Notes: generated by a model from the sequence alone, not told the origin. DNA of 64,000 nucleotides from Sulfurimonas sp. HSL-1716 (GCF_039645975.1 NZ_CP147918.1:558001-622000), one strand, 5' to 3'. Counted from the stretch's first letter, positions 24,646 through 34,157 are shown. Numbers and translations are program-made.

Positions 24646-27066
24646 ATGGATGAATTTCAAGAAATATTACAGGATTTTCTAGTTGAATCTTTTGAGCTTA
24701 TAGAGCAGTTAGACCAAGATTTAGTCGAGCTAGAGACGAATCCTCAAGATCTGGATCTTTTAAACCGCATATTCCGTGTCGCACATACGGTCAAGGGCGC
24801 TTCATCGTTTTTGAACTTTGACGTACTTACCCATCTGACCCACCATATGGAAGATATCTTAAATAAAGCCAGACACGGGGATCTCATCATCACTCCCGAT
24901 ATCATGGACGTCGTACTTGAATCGATCGATCTGATGAAAGAACTTTTGACTACTATACGCGATACGGGTGCCGATGACGGTATAGACGTATCTGCCTGTG
25001 TAGCAAAACTTGATGAAAAATCAAGCGGCGTCGAAGCTTCCGTAGATATAGCATCCGGACAGGTCAAAGAGGAACAAGCGGTCGTCGAAGAGGTTCAAGA
25101 AGAACCGGAAGTTCAAGAAGAGCCGGAGGAAGAACCCAACTACGACGATATGAGCGAAGATGAAGTGGAAGCTGAAATAGCGAGACTTTTAGCCCAAAGA
25201 CAAGAGGAAGACAAAGCAAAAAGAAAAGCGAAACTAGAGGCGGGCGAAGATGTTCCTCAAATGCCGGAGAACAAAGAAGAACCTGCCAAAGAACCTGAAG
25301 AGAAGAAAGAAAGTGCACCGAAGGCCGCTGCGAGCGCTATCGTTCCAAAAGCTTCGACGGCTCCTAAAAAACAGGAAGAGGCACAAGAAGAGATAAAAGC
25401 GGCAGCTCCTACGAAATCATCTCCTGCTATGGTCGAGCAGACTATTCGTGTTGACGTAAAAAGACTCGATCACCTTATGAATCTTATCGGAGAGCTTGTT
25501 CTTGCAAAAAACCGCCTGATCAAGATAAACGTCGATGTCGAAGAGCGTTACGAGGGAGAAGAGTTTCTTGAAGAACTCAACCAGGTAGTTTCCATCGTTT
25601 CTCTCGTAACGACCGATCTGCAAATCGCCGTTATGAAAACAAGAATGCTTCCGATAGGAAAAGTTTTCAATAAGTTCCCTCGTATGATCCGCGATCTTTC
25701 TCGTGAGCTGAACAAAAAGATCGACCTGGAGATATTCGGTGAAGAGACCGAGCTTGACAAATCCATAGTCGAAGAGATAGGAGATCCGCTGGTACATATT
25801 ATCCGTAACTCCTGCGATCATGGTATAGAATCGGCTGAAGACCGTTTAGTACTGAGCAAACCTGAAACGGGCAAGATCATCTTAAAAGCCTATAACGAAG
25901 GAAACCACATTGTCGTTCAGATCGATGACGACGGAAAAGGATTGGATCCGGAGATGCTGAAAAGCAAATCTTTGGATAAAGGGATCATTACCGAAAAAGA
26001 AGCGGATTCAATGAGCGATAAAGAGGCTTTTGCTCTTATCTTCAAACCGGGCTTTTCGACAGCTGCTTCGGTAACAAGCGTTTCAGGACGCGGTGTGGGT
26101 ATGGACGTCGTTAAAACGAATATAGAAAAACTAAACGGAATAATCGATATCGACAGCGAGGTCGGTCATGGAACTTCCATCAAACTGAAGATTCCTTTGA
26201 CCCTTGCGATTATTCAGGCTCTGCTTGTCGGTGTACAAGAGGAGTACTACGCTATTCCGCTCGCATCGGTCTTAGAGACCGTCCGTATCTCTAAAGACGA
26301 GATATATACCGTAGACAACCGCTCTGTCATGCGGCTTCGTGACGAAGTTCTCTCTCTTGTTCATATCGGCGATATCTTCGAAGTCGAACGTATCATAGAT
26401 GCCGGCGAACATGCTTATGTCGTCGTTCTCGGTCTGGCTGAGAGCAAACTGGGACTCATTGTCGATTCTCTTGTCGGACAAGAAGAGATTGTTATCAAAT
26501 CTCTGGGAGAGTACCTCAAAGGTATGGAAGGGATTGCGGGAGCTACTATCCGCGGTGACGGAGGCGTTACTCTTATCGTTGACGTTGCGGCGCTTATGCA
26601 GATGGCTAAAGGGGTAAAAGCGAAACCTATGGTAGAATCGGGCGCATCAAGCGTCTCGAAAGAGAAGACAAAGCCGAGCGATTATGCCGTTATGATAGTC
26701 GATGATTCCAAAACGGACAGAATGATCATGAGAAAAGCCTTGGAGCCTATGGGCATAACTCTCATCGAAGCTGCAGACGGGCAGGAAGCATTGAATATTT
26801 TAAAACAGGGTGAACACAGTTTTGATGCGATGCTCATAGATATCGAGATGCCGAGAATGGACGGATACACATTGGCAAACGAGATCAAAAAATACAATAA
26901 ATACAAAAATCTGCCGTTGATCGCGGTCACATCCCGTTCTAGCAAATCCGACCGTATGCGCGGCGTCGAATCCGGAATGGTAGAGTATATAACCAAGCCG
27001 TATTCATCGGATTATCTCGCTAGTGTCGTCCAGAGAAACATCAAGTTTAAAGCGGAGTTAGCATAA
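24646..27066 (+). CDS. cheA: Chemotaxis histidine kinase CheA with C-terminal receiver (CheAY)
   Basis: This 806-residue hybrid kinase has an HPt domain (1-105, phospho-His in AHTVKGASSFL) and a long Glu/Pro/Ala-rich linker (130-260). The dimerisation domain starts TIRVDVKRLDHLMNLIGELV. The ATPase domain has HIIRNSCDHGIES, DDDGKGLDPEM and SGRGVGMDVVK. A CheW-like domain is at about 525-660. A receiver domain (about 680-800) has MIVDDSKTDRM, LIDIEMPRMDGY and the Lys in YITKPYS. The added receiver is usual in Campylobacterota. An AGGAG lies before ATG 24646; the stop overlaps cheW as TAATG. Confidence 0.96.
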   Translation: MDEFQEILQDFLVESFELIEQLDQDLVELETNPQDLDLLNRIFRVAHTVKGASSFLNFDVLTHLTHHMEDILNKARHGDLIITPDIMDVVLESIDLMKELLTTIRDTGADDGIDVSACVAKLDEKSSGVEASVDIASGQVKEEQAVVEEVQEEPEVQEEPEEEPNYDDMSEDEVEAEIARLLAQRQEEDKAKRKAKLEAGEDVPQMPENKEEPAKEPEEKKESAPKAAASAIVPKASTAPKKQEEAQEEIKAAAPTKSSPAMVEQTIRVDVKRLDHLMNLIGELVLAKNRLIKINVDVEERYEGEEFLEELNQVVSIVSLVTTDLQIAVMKTRMLPIGKVFNKFPRMIRDLSRELNKKIDLEIFGEETELDKSIVEEIGDPLVHIIRNSCDHGIESAEDRLVLSKPETGKIILKAYNEGNHIVVQIDDDGKGLDPEMLKSKSLDKGIITEKEADSMSDKEAFALIFKPGFSTAASVTSVSGRGVGMDVVKTNIEKLNGIIDIDSEVGHGTSIKLKIPLTLAIIQALLVGVQEEYYAIPLASVLETVRISKDEIYTVDNRSVMRLRDEVLSLVHIGDIFEVERIIDAGEHAYVVVLGLAESKLGLIVDSLVGQEEIVIKSLGEYLKGMEGIAGATIRGDGGVTLIVDVAALMQMAKGVKAKPMVESGASSVSKEKTKPSDYAVMIVDDSKTDRMIMRKALEPMGITLIEAADGQEALNILKQGEHSFDAMLIDIEMPRMDGYTLANEIKKYNKYKNLPLIAVTSRSSKSDRMRGVESGMVEYITKPYSSDYLASVVQRNIKFKAELA

Positions 27067-27563
27067 TGAGTGATAAACTAAAAAATATTATCAGTAAGCA
27101 GAGTGATCAGCAGTTAAGAGGTACAGTAAGCCAATTAGAAGATGCCGTCCAGCTGGTCGGATTTATCATCGGCGATGAAGAGTACAGTGTGCCGATATTA
27201 AACATTCAAGAGATCATCAAGCCTATCTCTTGGACAAGAGTCCCTCAGACGCCAAACTATGTGCTTGGTGTTTTCAATCTCCGCGGCTCGGTCATCCCTT
27301 TGATCGACCTTAGATTGAAATTCGGACTGCAGTCAAAAAAACACAGCGATGAAACGCGTTTTATCGTGATGAAAGACGGTAACGAAGTTGCGGGGTTTGT
27401 CATAGACAGACTGACCGAAGCACTTCGTATCAGAAAGTCCGATATCGGTCCCGCACCCGATACTATGCAAGAGGATGAAAGCATGATCGACGGTGTGGGA
27501 AAACAATCCGACAGGATCATAACCATACTTAAAGTAAATAAACTTCTCGAGAGAGATTTTTAA
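27066..27563 (+). CDS. cheW: Chemotaxis coupling protein CheW
   Basis: This 165-residue scaffold connects CheA to receptors. It is all CheW domain: FIIGDEEYSVPILNIQEI, TRVPQTPNYVLGVFNLRGSV, IPLIDLRLKFGL and a C-terminal DRIITILKVNKLLE. It starts within the cheA stop codon (TAATG), so translation is coupled. There is no separate cheY in this window. The STAS-MlaE gene follows after 10 bases, so it may share the transcript. Confidence 0.95.
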   Translation: MSDKLKNIISKQSDQQLRGTVSQLEDAVQLVGFIIGDEEYSVPILNIQEIIKPISWTRVPQTPNYVLGVFNLRGSVIPLIDLRLKFGLQSKKHSDETRFIVMKDGNEVAGFVIDRLTEALRIRKSDIGPAPDTMQEDESMIDGVGKQSDRIITILKVNKLLERDF

Positions 27564-27573
27564 AAATTGCTGT

Positions 27574-28698
27574 ATGTCGTCCGAACAAAGATTATCGTAC
27601 GCATCTGATCTGAACAACAGCCGGCTGGAGGTGATCCTCACCGGCGAAATCTCCTTATCTACTACACCGGAACTACAACGATACATAACAAACCGGCTAT
27701 CAAATATTTCGGAACTGGATATCAACCTTGAAAACGTACTCTTTCTTGATACGGCGGGAGCGATATATATAAACGGTTTGACGGCGGCTCTGTCAAAAAA
27801 GAATATCCGAGTTTCTGTGACATGCAAAGATAAAAAGATATTAAGAACGCTTGGGGATATAAAAAATATCGACAAAGAGTTGAAGATCCCCGAACATAAA
27901 AGCAGATCGTTTGTAGAAAAGCTGGGTGAAGACTTTTATCTGCGTTATGAAAAATTTGCCGAGTTTTTGAACTTTTTCGGTCGGATCGTATACGGATTTT
28001 TTTATGTTTTAAGACATATATCCTCGCTGAGATATAAAGAGATATTCTTCGAGATAAACGAAAATGCCATAAGAGCCTTTTCGATCGTCGCGCTCACAAG
28101 TTTTTTGGTGGGTATCGTTATCGCATATCAATCGGCTTTTCAGCTAAAGATATACGGCGCCAATATCTTTATAATAGATATGCTGGGGCTATCCATACTC
28201 AGAGAGATAGCTCCTCTTATTACTGCTATCGTCATAGCCGGCAGAAGCGGTTCTGCCTTTACTGCGCAGATCGGTGCGATGAAGATAACAGAAGAGCTTG
28301 ATGCCATGCGTACCATGGGGTTTGATCCCATCATTTTTTTGGTTCTGCCCCGTATCATCGCTCTTATGATAATGCTGCCTATGCTCATATTTTTATCCGA
28401 TGTCATGGGAATAGTGGGAGGGATGCTCGTTGCAAAACTGGATCTTGGCATATCGACATCGCTGTTTTTAGACAGATTCAACGAAGTCATTGCCGTAAAA
28501 CATTTTTACGTAGGAATATCCAAAGGGCCTTTCTTTGCATTTTTGATAGCTTCCATAGGTGTGTTTAGAGGTATGATGGTCAAAGACGATACGCAAAGCA
28601 TAGGACTTAATACGACAAAAAGTGTCGTGGAATCGATCTTTGCGGTCATCGTTTGTGATGCCGTCTTTTCGATCATCTATACGAACCTGGGGATATAG
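27574..28698 (+). CDS. mlaE: MlaE-family lipid ABC permease with N-terminal STAS domain
   Basis: The 374-residue inner-membrane permease starts with a STAS-like domain (about 5-110, DINLENVLFLDTAGAIYING), the role played by separate MlaB in E. coli. The permease (about 130-374) has five or six helices and the family marks FLVGIVIAYQSAFQL, LREIAPLITAIVIAGRSGS, FTAQIGAMKITEELDAMRT and the C-terminal KDDTQSIG. It moves phospholipids between inner and outer membranes. Fusion of STAS and MlaE removes the need for mlaB. No clear Shine-Dalgarno is seen. It directly abuts mlaF. Confidence 0.9.
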   Translation: MSSEQRLSYASDLNNSRLEVILTGEISLSTTPELQRYITNRLSNISELDINLENVLFLDTAGAIYINGLTAALSKKNIRVSVTCKDKKILRTLGDIKNIDKELKIPEHKSRSFVEKLGEDFYLRYEKFAEFLNFFGRIVYGFFYVLRHISSLRYKEIFFEINENAIRAFSIVALTSFLVGIVIAYQSAFQLKIYGANIFIIDMLGLSILREIAPLITAIVIAGRSGSAFTAQIGAMKITEELDAMRTMGFDPIIFLVLPRIIALMIMLPMLIFLSDVMGIVGGMLVAKLDLGISTSLFLDRFNEVIAVKHFYVGISKGPFFAFLIASIGVFRGMMVKDDTQSIGLNTTKSVVESIFAVIVCDAVFSIIYTNLGI

Positions 28699-29436
28699 AT
28701 GAAAAAAATAATAAAGGTCAGGGATTTACAAACAAGATTCGGAGACAACATCGTTCATGAAGGACTTAACCTGCATGTATACGAAGGCGATATATACGGG
28801 ATACTCGGTCCCAGCGGGTGCGGAAAAAGTACGCTCCTGCGGGAGATGGTGATGCTTCAGGAGTTTCAAAAAGGCATGATAGAGGTTTTGGGGTACGACA
28901 TCTCGGACATCTCATACGATGACGCCCAGAATCTTCGTAAAAGCTGGGGTGTCCTTTTTCAAGGCGGAGCACTTTTTTCATCACTGAACCTCTATGAAAA
29001 TATAGCGCTGCCTCTGCAGGAGTACACGAAGCTGGATAAAAAACTGATATCGGAGATAGTGGCATACAAGATAGATATAGTCGGACTCAAACAAAGCGAT
29101 GCATATCTCTATCCTTCACAGATAAGCGGCGGTATGCGCAAAAAAGCGTCTTTGGCCCGTGCATTGTCGCTTGATCCGAAACTCCTGTTTCTGGATGAAC
29201 CGACATCCGGACTGGATCCCATATCCGCCAGAGAGTTTGATAAACTGATACTCAAGCTCCGGGATATGCTGGGGCTTACTATCGTTATGGTTTCACATGA
29301 TTTAAAATCAATTTATGATACACTTGATAGAGTCGCCGTCATAGACAACAAAATCATTGTTGCCGAAGGACGACTCGAAGACGTCGTCTCGATGGATTTA
29401 CCGTTTATTCAAACATTTTTTAAGGCGGATATATGA
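28699..29436 (+). CDS. mlaF: Lipid ABC transporter ATP-binding protein MlaF
   Basis: This 245-residue ATPase powers the lipid transporter. Motifs are Walker A GPSGCGKSTLL, Q-loop VLFQGGALFSSL, signature ISGGMRKKASLARAL, Walker B LLFLDEPTSGLDP and switch His VSHDLKS. The GGALFSSL and GGMRKK forms are typical of MlaF rather than general importers. It starts at the base after the mlaE stop and overlaps mlaD by ATGA. Confidence 0.93.
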   Translation: MKKIIKVRDLQTRFGDNIVHEGLNLHVYEGDIYGILGPSGCGKSTLLREMVMLQEFQKGMIEVLGYDISDISYDDAQNLRKSWGVLFQGGALFSSLNLYENIALPLQEYTKLDKKLISEIVAYKIDIVGLKQSDAYLYPSQISGGMRKKASLARALSLDPKLLFLDEPTSGLDPISAREFDKLILKLRDMLGLTIVMVSHDLKSIYDTLDRVAVIDNKIIVAEGRLEDVVSMDLPFIQTFFKADI

Positions 29437-30395
29437 ACAATAAAGTAAATTTTACATTTGTGGGTTCAGTCGTTTTGGCGATCATATTGTCGATGGTCTT
29501 TACCGTGTACTGGCTTATGCGGCCGGCGGACGGGCACAGCCAAAAAGAGTATCTTATATATTTTAATGAATCCGTTTCGGGATTGAACCTGAACTCGCCC
29601 GTAAAATACAGAGGCGTAAACGTAGGAAAAGTAAGAGATATACGCATCAGCCATAAAAACACGAAGGAGATCGAAGTTCTGGTCTCCATCACATCCAACA
29701 CGCCCATAAAGGAATCGACCACGGCTACGTTGAACGCTCAGGGGATCACGGGACTGGTATTTATCGATCTCTCTTTAGGCGACGAACGATCACCCAATCT
29801 GGTAAGAGAGGAAGGTGAGAGATATCCTGTTATCAGATCGAAACCTTCGCTTTTTAAACGGTTTGAAAGTTCGGTTGGAAATGTCACGGAAAAACTTTCA
29901 GGTATGCTGGATGGTACAAGCAGGCTTTTAAACGATCAAAACCAAAAGAACATAGCTGCCACGCTTGATGAATCTCAGGAATTCGCAAGAAAAATGAATC
30001 TTCTGCTTGATGAAAAAAGCATAAAACATCTCCACAGAACGTTTGAAAGTCTGGATAATATAACGTATAAAATGGACACGGTCATTATTCCTAAGGTGGA
30101 GCGTATGGCGGACAAAGGCAGTGCATTTACGGACAGCGTATCGGGATCGATGGCATCTGTTGCAAGCAGTTACAAAGTTATCCAGGCATCCATGGCAGAG
30201 TTCAATCGTGCGATCTCAAGCGGAGAGTTCAACATAAAAGAGATATCGAAAAATACGCTTGAGAATCTGGACGGTTCTTTGGAGAGCCTTCAAAACGTTA
30301 TGACAGAACTCGATAATATTTTGAAAAAATATGAGAACAGTCCGAATGATTTTTTATTTAAAAAACAAGAGATCAAAAAAGGTCCGGGAGAGTAG
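29433..30395 (+). CDS. mlaD: MCE-family lipid-binding protein MlaD
   Basis: The 320-residue protein has one N-terminal TM segment (about 8-28) and an MCE domain with LIYFNESVSGLNLNSPVKYRGVNVGKVRDI-type text (key residues G, V, Y, G, V, G) at about 38-115. The remaining 200 residues are helical and likely periplasmic. MlaD rings hold phospholipid for transfer. It is longer than E. coli MlaD (183), closer to the longer Campylobacterota versions. There is no mlaC-like gene nearby. Confidence 0.9.
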   Translation: MNNKVNFTFVGSVVLAIILSMVFTVYWLMRPADGHSQKEYLIYFNESVSGLNLNSPVKYRGVNVGKVRDIRISHKNTKEIEVLVSITSNTPIKESTTATLNAQGITGLVFIDLSLGDERSPNLVREEGERYPVIRSKPSLFKRFESSVGNVTEKLSGMLDGTSRLLNDQNQKNIAATLDESQEFARKMNLLLDEKSIKHLHRTFESLDNITYKMDTVIIPKVERMADKGSAFTDSVSGSMASVASSYKVIQASMAEFNRAISSGEFNIKEISKNTLENLDGSLESLQNVMTELDNILKKYENSPNDFLFKKQEIKKGPGE

Positions 30396-30398
30396 AGT

Positions 30399-31016
30399 AT
30401 GATGAGAATATTTTTTTACGGTTTGGTTTTGATATTCATATCGGGCTGTTCGTTTCAGACGGTGGTCAGTGCAAGTAACGAGTATAAGATCGATGTCGGT
30501 AACAAGATAGGCCGCTATGATTCTACGGGATGTAAAGGGTATGTTCTGCGGGTGAAGAACGTAGAGAGCTATACTCATATCAAGAGCCGTTCCATCTATT
30601 ACGGCGTGGGTGATTACGAGCTCTCAACTTATACCAAATCAAATTGGCAGGAAGCCCCTTTTAAAAGTATAAAACACTCTATCATAAAAGAGCTGCGCGA
30701 GTCGAAGATATTTAAAGACATTGTTTCAAACCGCTCAAGCGTACAGCCCGATTATGTGCTTGAATACAGTGTCGAAAACTTTATTCAGCGTTTCAGTGAA
30801 GACATGAAGAGTTCGACGGTTGAAGTGAAGATACATTTTTCACTTATAAACTATAAAACTTCCAAGCTTCTTTACTCCACGACGATCGAGAAAAAACTGC
30901 CTTCTGCCTCCCTTGATGCCATAGGAGGGGTAAAAGCTATCAGCAGGGCTTTAGGCGATGTCATCGAACAAGACACTCTTTGGCTGAACGACAGATGTAA
31001 AGAAGATATAAAATGA
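30399..31016 (+). CDS. ABC-type transport auxiliary lipoprotein
   Basis: This 205-residue lipoprotein has signal peptide MMRIFFYGLVLIFISGC with the lipobox ISGC, where the Cys would be lipidated. The mature part resembles the PqiC/YmbA-like auxiliary lipoproteins found beside MCE operons, with two repeats of strand-helix text such as YVLRVKNVES and LEYSVENFIQRF. It likely anchors or guides the MCE system at the outer membrane (inference from position). GGGAGAGTAG is the Shine-Dalgarno. It overlaps the aminopeptidase gene by ATGA. Confidence 0.75.
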   Translation: MMRIFFYGLVLIFISGCSFQTVVSASNEYKIDVGNKIGRYDSTGCKGYVLRVKNVESYTHIKSRSIYYGVGDYELSTYTKSNWQEAPFKSIKHSIIKELRESKIFKDIVSNRSSVQPDYVLEYSVENFIQRFSEDMKSSTVEVKIHFSLINYKTSKLLYSTTIEKKLPSASLDAIGGVKAISRALGDVIEQDTLWLNDRCKEDIK

Positions 31017-32329
31017 TAAAAGAGGAAATATACAAAAGCAGAAGAGAGTCTTTTTTAAGACGGATGAAAAAAGAGAGTGCCGCTCTGTTTTTCAGCGCAC
31101 CGCAGAAAGTACGTTCAAACGATACTGAATACCCTTACAGGCAAGACAGCGACTTTTATTATCTTACCGGTTTTAAAGAGGATAATTCCGTCTTGCTTCT
31201 GATAAAAGGAAAAAAAACGACAAAAGAGATACTCTTTGTCCAGAAAAAAGACGAGACGCTTGAACTTTGGACGGGAAAACGTTTGGGTGAGACGGAAGCA
31301 AAGAAGCGATTTTCGGTAGACAAGGTATATACATCAAAGAGATTTGAAGCAAAGCTGAAAAAGTCGCTCTTAAATAAAAAAAGAGTCTATCTGGATATCT
31401 TCAGCGAAGATAAAAGAGTATTGCAGGTCAAAGAGCTTGTAAAAGAACTTTCAAAAAGCAGAAGCGCAAAATATACCCCAAAAGAGTTCTTGCATGCAAG
31501 AGATATTTCTCAGGCGATGCGCCTTAAAAAAACATCCCAAGAGATAGAGCTTATAAAAAAAGCCTTGAGCATCACAAAAGAGGCGCATCACAGGGCGATG
31601 AAGATGAAAAAAGCAGGGATCCGCGAGTATGAGCTTCAGGCGATGTTCGAATACGAGTTCAAAAAGAACGGGGCGTACAGTGACGCTTATACGACCATAG
31701 TTGCGGGCGGCAACAGAGGCAATACCCTTCATTACGTACAAAATTCCGAAGTATTAAAAAGAGGTGAACTCATCCTCATAGACGCGGGATGCGAATATGA
31801 GATGTATGCCAGCGACATCACCCGTACCATTCCGGTAAGCGGCAAGTTCACCAAATCGCAAAAAGAGGTCTATGAAGCGGTACTAAAGACGCAGCTTTTA
31901 GTGATAGATGCTATAAGACCCGGCATAAAAAAGAGTGAACTTCAAGAGACGGCAAGAAAATCTTTATGCGAAGCGCTCATAAAACTCGGTATCTTAAAAG
32001 GCGATGTAAAGACGCTTGTAAAAGAGAACAGGGACAAAAAGTACTTTCCTCACGGCATAGGACATTGGATGGGTATAGATGTTCATGACCAGTGTCCGTA
32101 TAAAGATGAAAAAGGCGAAGAGATAACGTTGGAAGAAGGGATGGTTTTGACGGTCGAACCGGGATTGTATCTGCAACAAGACGATAAAGAAGTACCTAAA
32201 AGATACAGAGGAATCGCGATAAGGATAGAGGATGATATTCTAGTGACAAAAGAGGGATGTGAAAACCTCTCTTTTGATATCGCAAAAACCGTGCAGGAGA
32301 TAGAATCTCTGTTTTTGCAAAGCCTTTAA
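31013..32329 (+). CDS. pepP: Xaa-Pro aminopeptidase (M24B, aminopeptidase P)
   Basis: This 438-residue di-metal peptidase removes N-terminal residues before proline. The N-terminal creatinase-like domain starts RRESFLRRMKK and has DSDFYYLTGF. The catalytic pita-bread domain carries the metal ligands in LIDAGCEYEMYASDITRT, GIGHWMGIDVHD, VLTVEPGLY and IRIEDDI. It starts in an ATGA overlap with the lipoprotein. The stop overlaps that of the convergent protoglobin gene (TTAA shared). Confidence 0.93.
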   Translation: MIKEEIYKSRRESFLRRMKKESAALFFSAPQKVRSNDTEYPYRQDSDFYYLTGFKEDNSVLLLIKGKKTTKEILFVQKKDETLELWTGKRLGETEAKKRFSVDKVYTSKRFEAKLKKSLLNKKRVYLDIFSEDKRVLQVKELVKELSKSRSAKYTPKEFLHARDISQAMRLKKTSQEIELIKKALSITKEAHHRAMKMKKAGIREYELQAMFEYEFKKNGAYSDAYTTIVAGGNRGNTLHYVQNSEVLKRGELILIDAGCEYEMYASDITRTIPVSGKFTKSQKEVYEAVLKTQLLVIDAIRPGIKKSELQETARKSLCEALIKLGILKGDVKTLVKENRDKKYFPHGIGHWMGIDVHDQCPYKDEKGEEITLEEGMVLTVEPGLYLQQDDKEVPKRYRGIAIRIEDDILVTKEGCENLSFDIAKTVQEIESLFLQSL

Positions 32330-33225
32330 CTGTTTTTATTCTTAGAACCTACCAGCCAATAGGCAATGGCAAGGCTGATGATCACCGCACCGATGATCAA
32401 AAGCTCTTTTGATTTTTCCGATGAGAGCGAATAGATCAAGATTTTTCTGATGAGTGCTGCCATAGCCAGCATGATGAACGCACCTATGGCAAAACCTTTG
32501 CCCTGCAGATGGGTTATCTCTTCATGAATGAGCTCGATAGCCGCCCATAAGACGAGCAGACTGCCCAGAACCGTTAAGATCCCTTTTTCTATGCCTACAT
32601 CCGAGAAGAAGAGCAGATAGATATCATAGACAAACAGACCGATGGCAAAGAAAGCGACAAGCGCCAAGGCTCCGGCAAGAAAAAAGTTGACATAGGAATT
32701 GAACTTTTTGAGACCCAGCAAAACGGTTTTTTCAAATTTCGATAGCGACAGAAACTTGCTCAATTCCTCTTCTCTGTAGGAGCTTGTAAGCACGTCGAGG
32801 TTCATATCTATTATCTTTTCGACGGCTTTGATCTCTTTTATGTGCTGCTCTTTATTGTAAAAATTGCCTTCAATGTTTTGCAGGATGAAAGTTCTGACAA
32901 AAGTGAACGCGGAGTTCACGTAATGTGTCGGCAATCCTATTTTTACGTGAACTTCGCCTATTTTGTAGAGGTGCATAAAATAAGACATGTCGTAGTTGCC
33001 GCAAAACAGATTGATAAACCACTCTTTTATCTTTTGACGGTGATGAGCTATGATATCTTTGTTTTTTAGGAACTGGGCCGTTTTTCCAAAACCCCAGATA
33101 TAGTCGTAAAACCCGTCTATGAACTCTTCGGAAAGCTTTTCCATTCTCGGCTGCAACTCATGCAGTATGTGTGCTTCCTCTTCGGTGAACTTATAGTGTG
33201 TCTTTAAAGTACTGTATTGCTGCAT
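32326..33225 (-). CDS. Protoglobin domain fused to a PsiE-type membrane domain
   Basis: This 299-residue protein has an N-terminal protoglobin-like globin domain (about 8-165). It contains FWINLF-like WFINLFCG and the characteristic KIGEVHVKIGLPTHYV, in which H93 is the expected proximal haem ligand. The C-terminal 130 residues hold four TM segments (about 182-202, 208-228, 245-262 and 275-293) with PsiE-family text VLWAAIELIHEEITHLQG and ALIRKILIY. It is thus a membrane-tethered haem protein, probably sensing or binding O2, NO or CO (inference). AAGGAG lies well spaced before the ATG. It is third in a minus-strand operon behind two unknown genes. Confidence 0.8.
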   Translation of the reverse strand: MQQYSTLKTHYKFTEEEAHILHELQPRMEKLSEEFIDGFYDYIWGFGKTAQFLKNKDIIAHHRQKIKEWFINLFCGNYDMSYFMHLYKIGEVHVKIGLPTHYVNSAFTFVRTFILQNIEGNFYNKEQHIKEIKAVEKIIDMNLDVLTSSYREEELSKFLSLSKFEKTVLLGLKKFNSYVNFFLAGALALVAFFAIGLFVYDIYLLFFSDVGIEKGILTVLGSLLVLWAAIELIHEEITHLQGKGFAIGAFIMLAMAALIRKILIYSLSSEKSKELLIIGAVIISLAIAYWLVGSKNKNS

Positions 33226-33234
33226 GACGACTCC

Positions 33235-33672
33235 TTATTTTGATTCGTAGATATAGCTCCATCCGGTAAGACTTTTCGTTTTTACTTCTTCAAAGTAGGT
33301 GGAGTCCGCCAAAAAGTCTATGACGTGCATAGGTACGCTCGGTATGCTCATCCGGTCCTGAGGCTTTATCAAAAGCATCGGCATCGGAGTTTCATGCGAG
33401 GTAAGGGCGAATCCGACGGGCATGACCTGGCTCATCACCTCTGCAGATTTCGTTATATCGTAATCGGTGCAGAATTTGTCCAATATCAGCTCTTTTATAT
33501 CTTCGCTGAAATTTTCCGAAGTGTTTAAAAAGATGCTTACATGAATGGGAGTATCTGAAAAATGTTCAGGTGCGGGAGCGGCCATGATGATATACTCGAC
33601 ATTGTCCAGATGAGCTGCGATTTCGTTTGTATTGAGATAGCTTTGAGTTTTAATGGCTTTGTTCTCTTGCAT
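33235..33672 (-). CDS. Conserved hypothetical protein in the protoglobin operon
   Basis: The 145-residue soluble protein has no signal, TM or known motif. It has a mixed alpha/beta pattern with a central PVGFALTSHETPMPMLLIKP and several Met-Pro pairs. AAAAGGGA precedes ATG 33672. It lies 11 bases after the upstream gene and 9 bases before the protoglobin, so the three are cotranscribed. No function is assigned. Confidence 0.65.
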   Translation of the reverse strand: MQENKAIKTQSYLNTNEIAAHLDNVEYIIMAAPAPEHFSDTPIHVSIFLNTSENFSEDIKELILDKFCTDYDITKSAEVMSQVMPVGFALTSHETPMPMLLIKPQDRMSIPSVPMHVIDFLADSTYFEEVKTKSLTGWSYIYESK

Positions 33673-33683
33673 GTTCGTCCCTT

Positions 33684-34157
33684 TTACAGCAGTGATTTTA
33701 TGACGTTTTTCACACCTTGATGCACATTATAGTTGGCTATGGGAAAATCAAGCGCTTCGTTCTCGAGGTTCACATTATATCGCGTCAGGTATGCCGCCAA
33801 AGTTTCAAGATCTATGGGTTCGTATGTGAGGCATTTGGCATCGTCTAGGGATGTTCTTAAAAGTTTTGAAGCATCGTTTGATGCCTGCAGCGTAAAAGCC
33901 AGCATCTTCAGGCTCACAAAATCCATCCATTCCAAAAAAAGTTCTGCAGAGAGGGAATCTTGATATCTTCCTTCGGGATTAAAAAGGAGGTCTTGTTCTC
34001 TTAGAGGGATGAGCACGGAGAGGATCGCCTTGCTAAAAGGCACAACCTTGTCCATCCAAAAAGGGCTTTCGTTTCTGCTTTTTAAAGTGGTATCAAGTGC
34101 TGTTAGTATCTCCTCTGCGGATCTTGAAGTAAAAAGTTCTCTTGTCGATTCGTTCAT
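33684..34157 (-). CDS. Hypothetical helical protein, first gene of the protoglobin operon
   Basis: The 157-residue protein from ATG 34157 (GGAAA ahead) is mostly helical, with an aromatic-rich start to the core, ESPFWMDKVVPFSKAIL, then PLREQDLLFNPEG. No enzymatic motif is seen. An in-frame start at 34199 would add 14 residues without a good ribosome site. Position and spacing place it in one transcript with the two genes downstream. I do not recognise the family. Confidence 0.6.
   Translation of the reverse strand: MNESTRELFTSRSAEEILTALDTTLKSRNESPFWMDKVVPFSKAILSVLIPLREQDLLFNPEGRYQDSLSAELFLEWMDFVSLKMLAFTLQASNDASKLLRTSLDDAKCLTYEPIDLETLAAYLTRYNVNLENEALDFPIANYNVHQGVKNVIKSLL

Noticed and set aside
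33684-34157. Similarity to a conjugation coupling protein (TraD/TrbC-like) segment
   Set aside because: Only a vague resemblance in FWMDKVVPF and PLREQ; no P-loop and no conjugation genes nearby.
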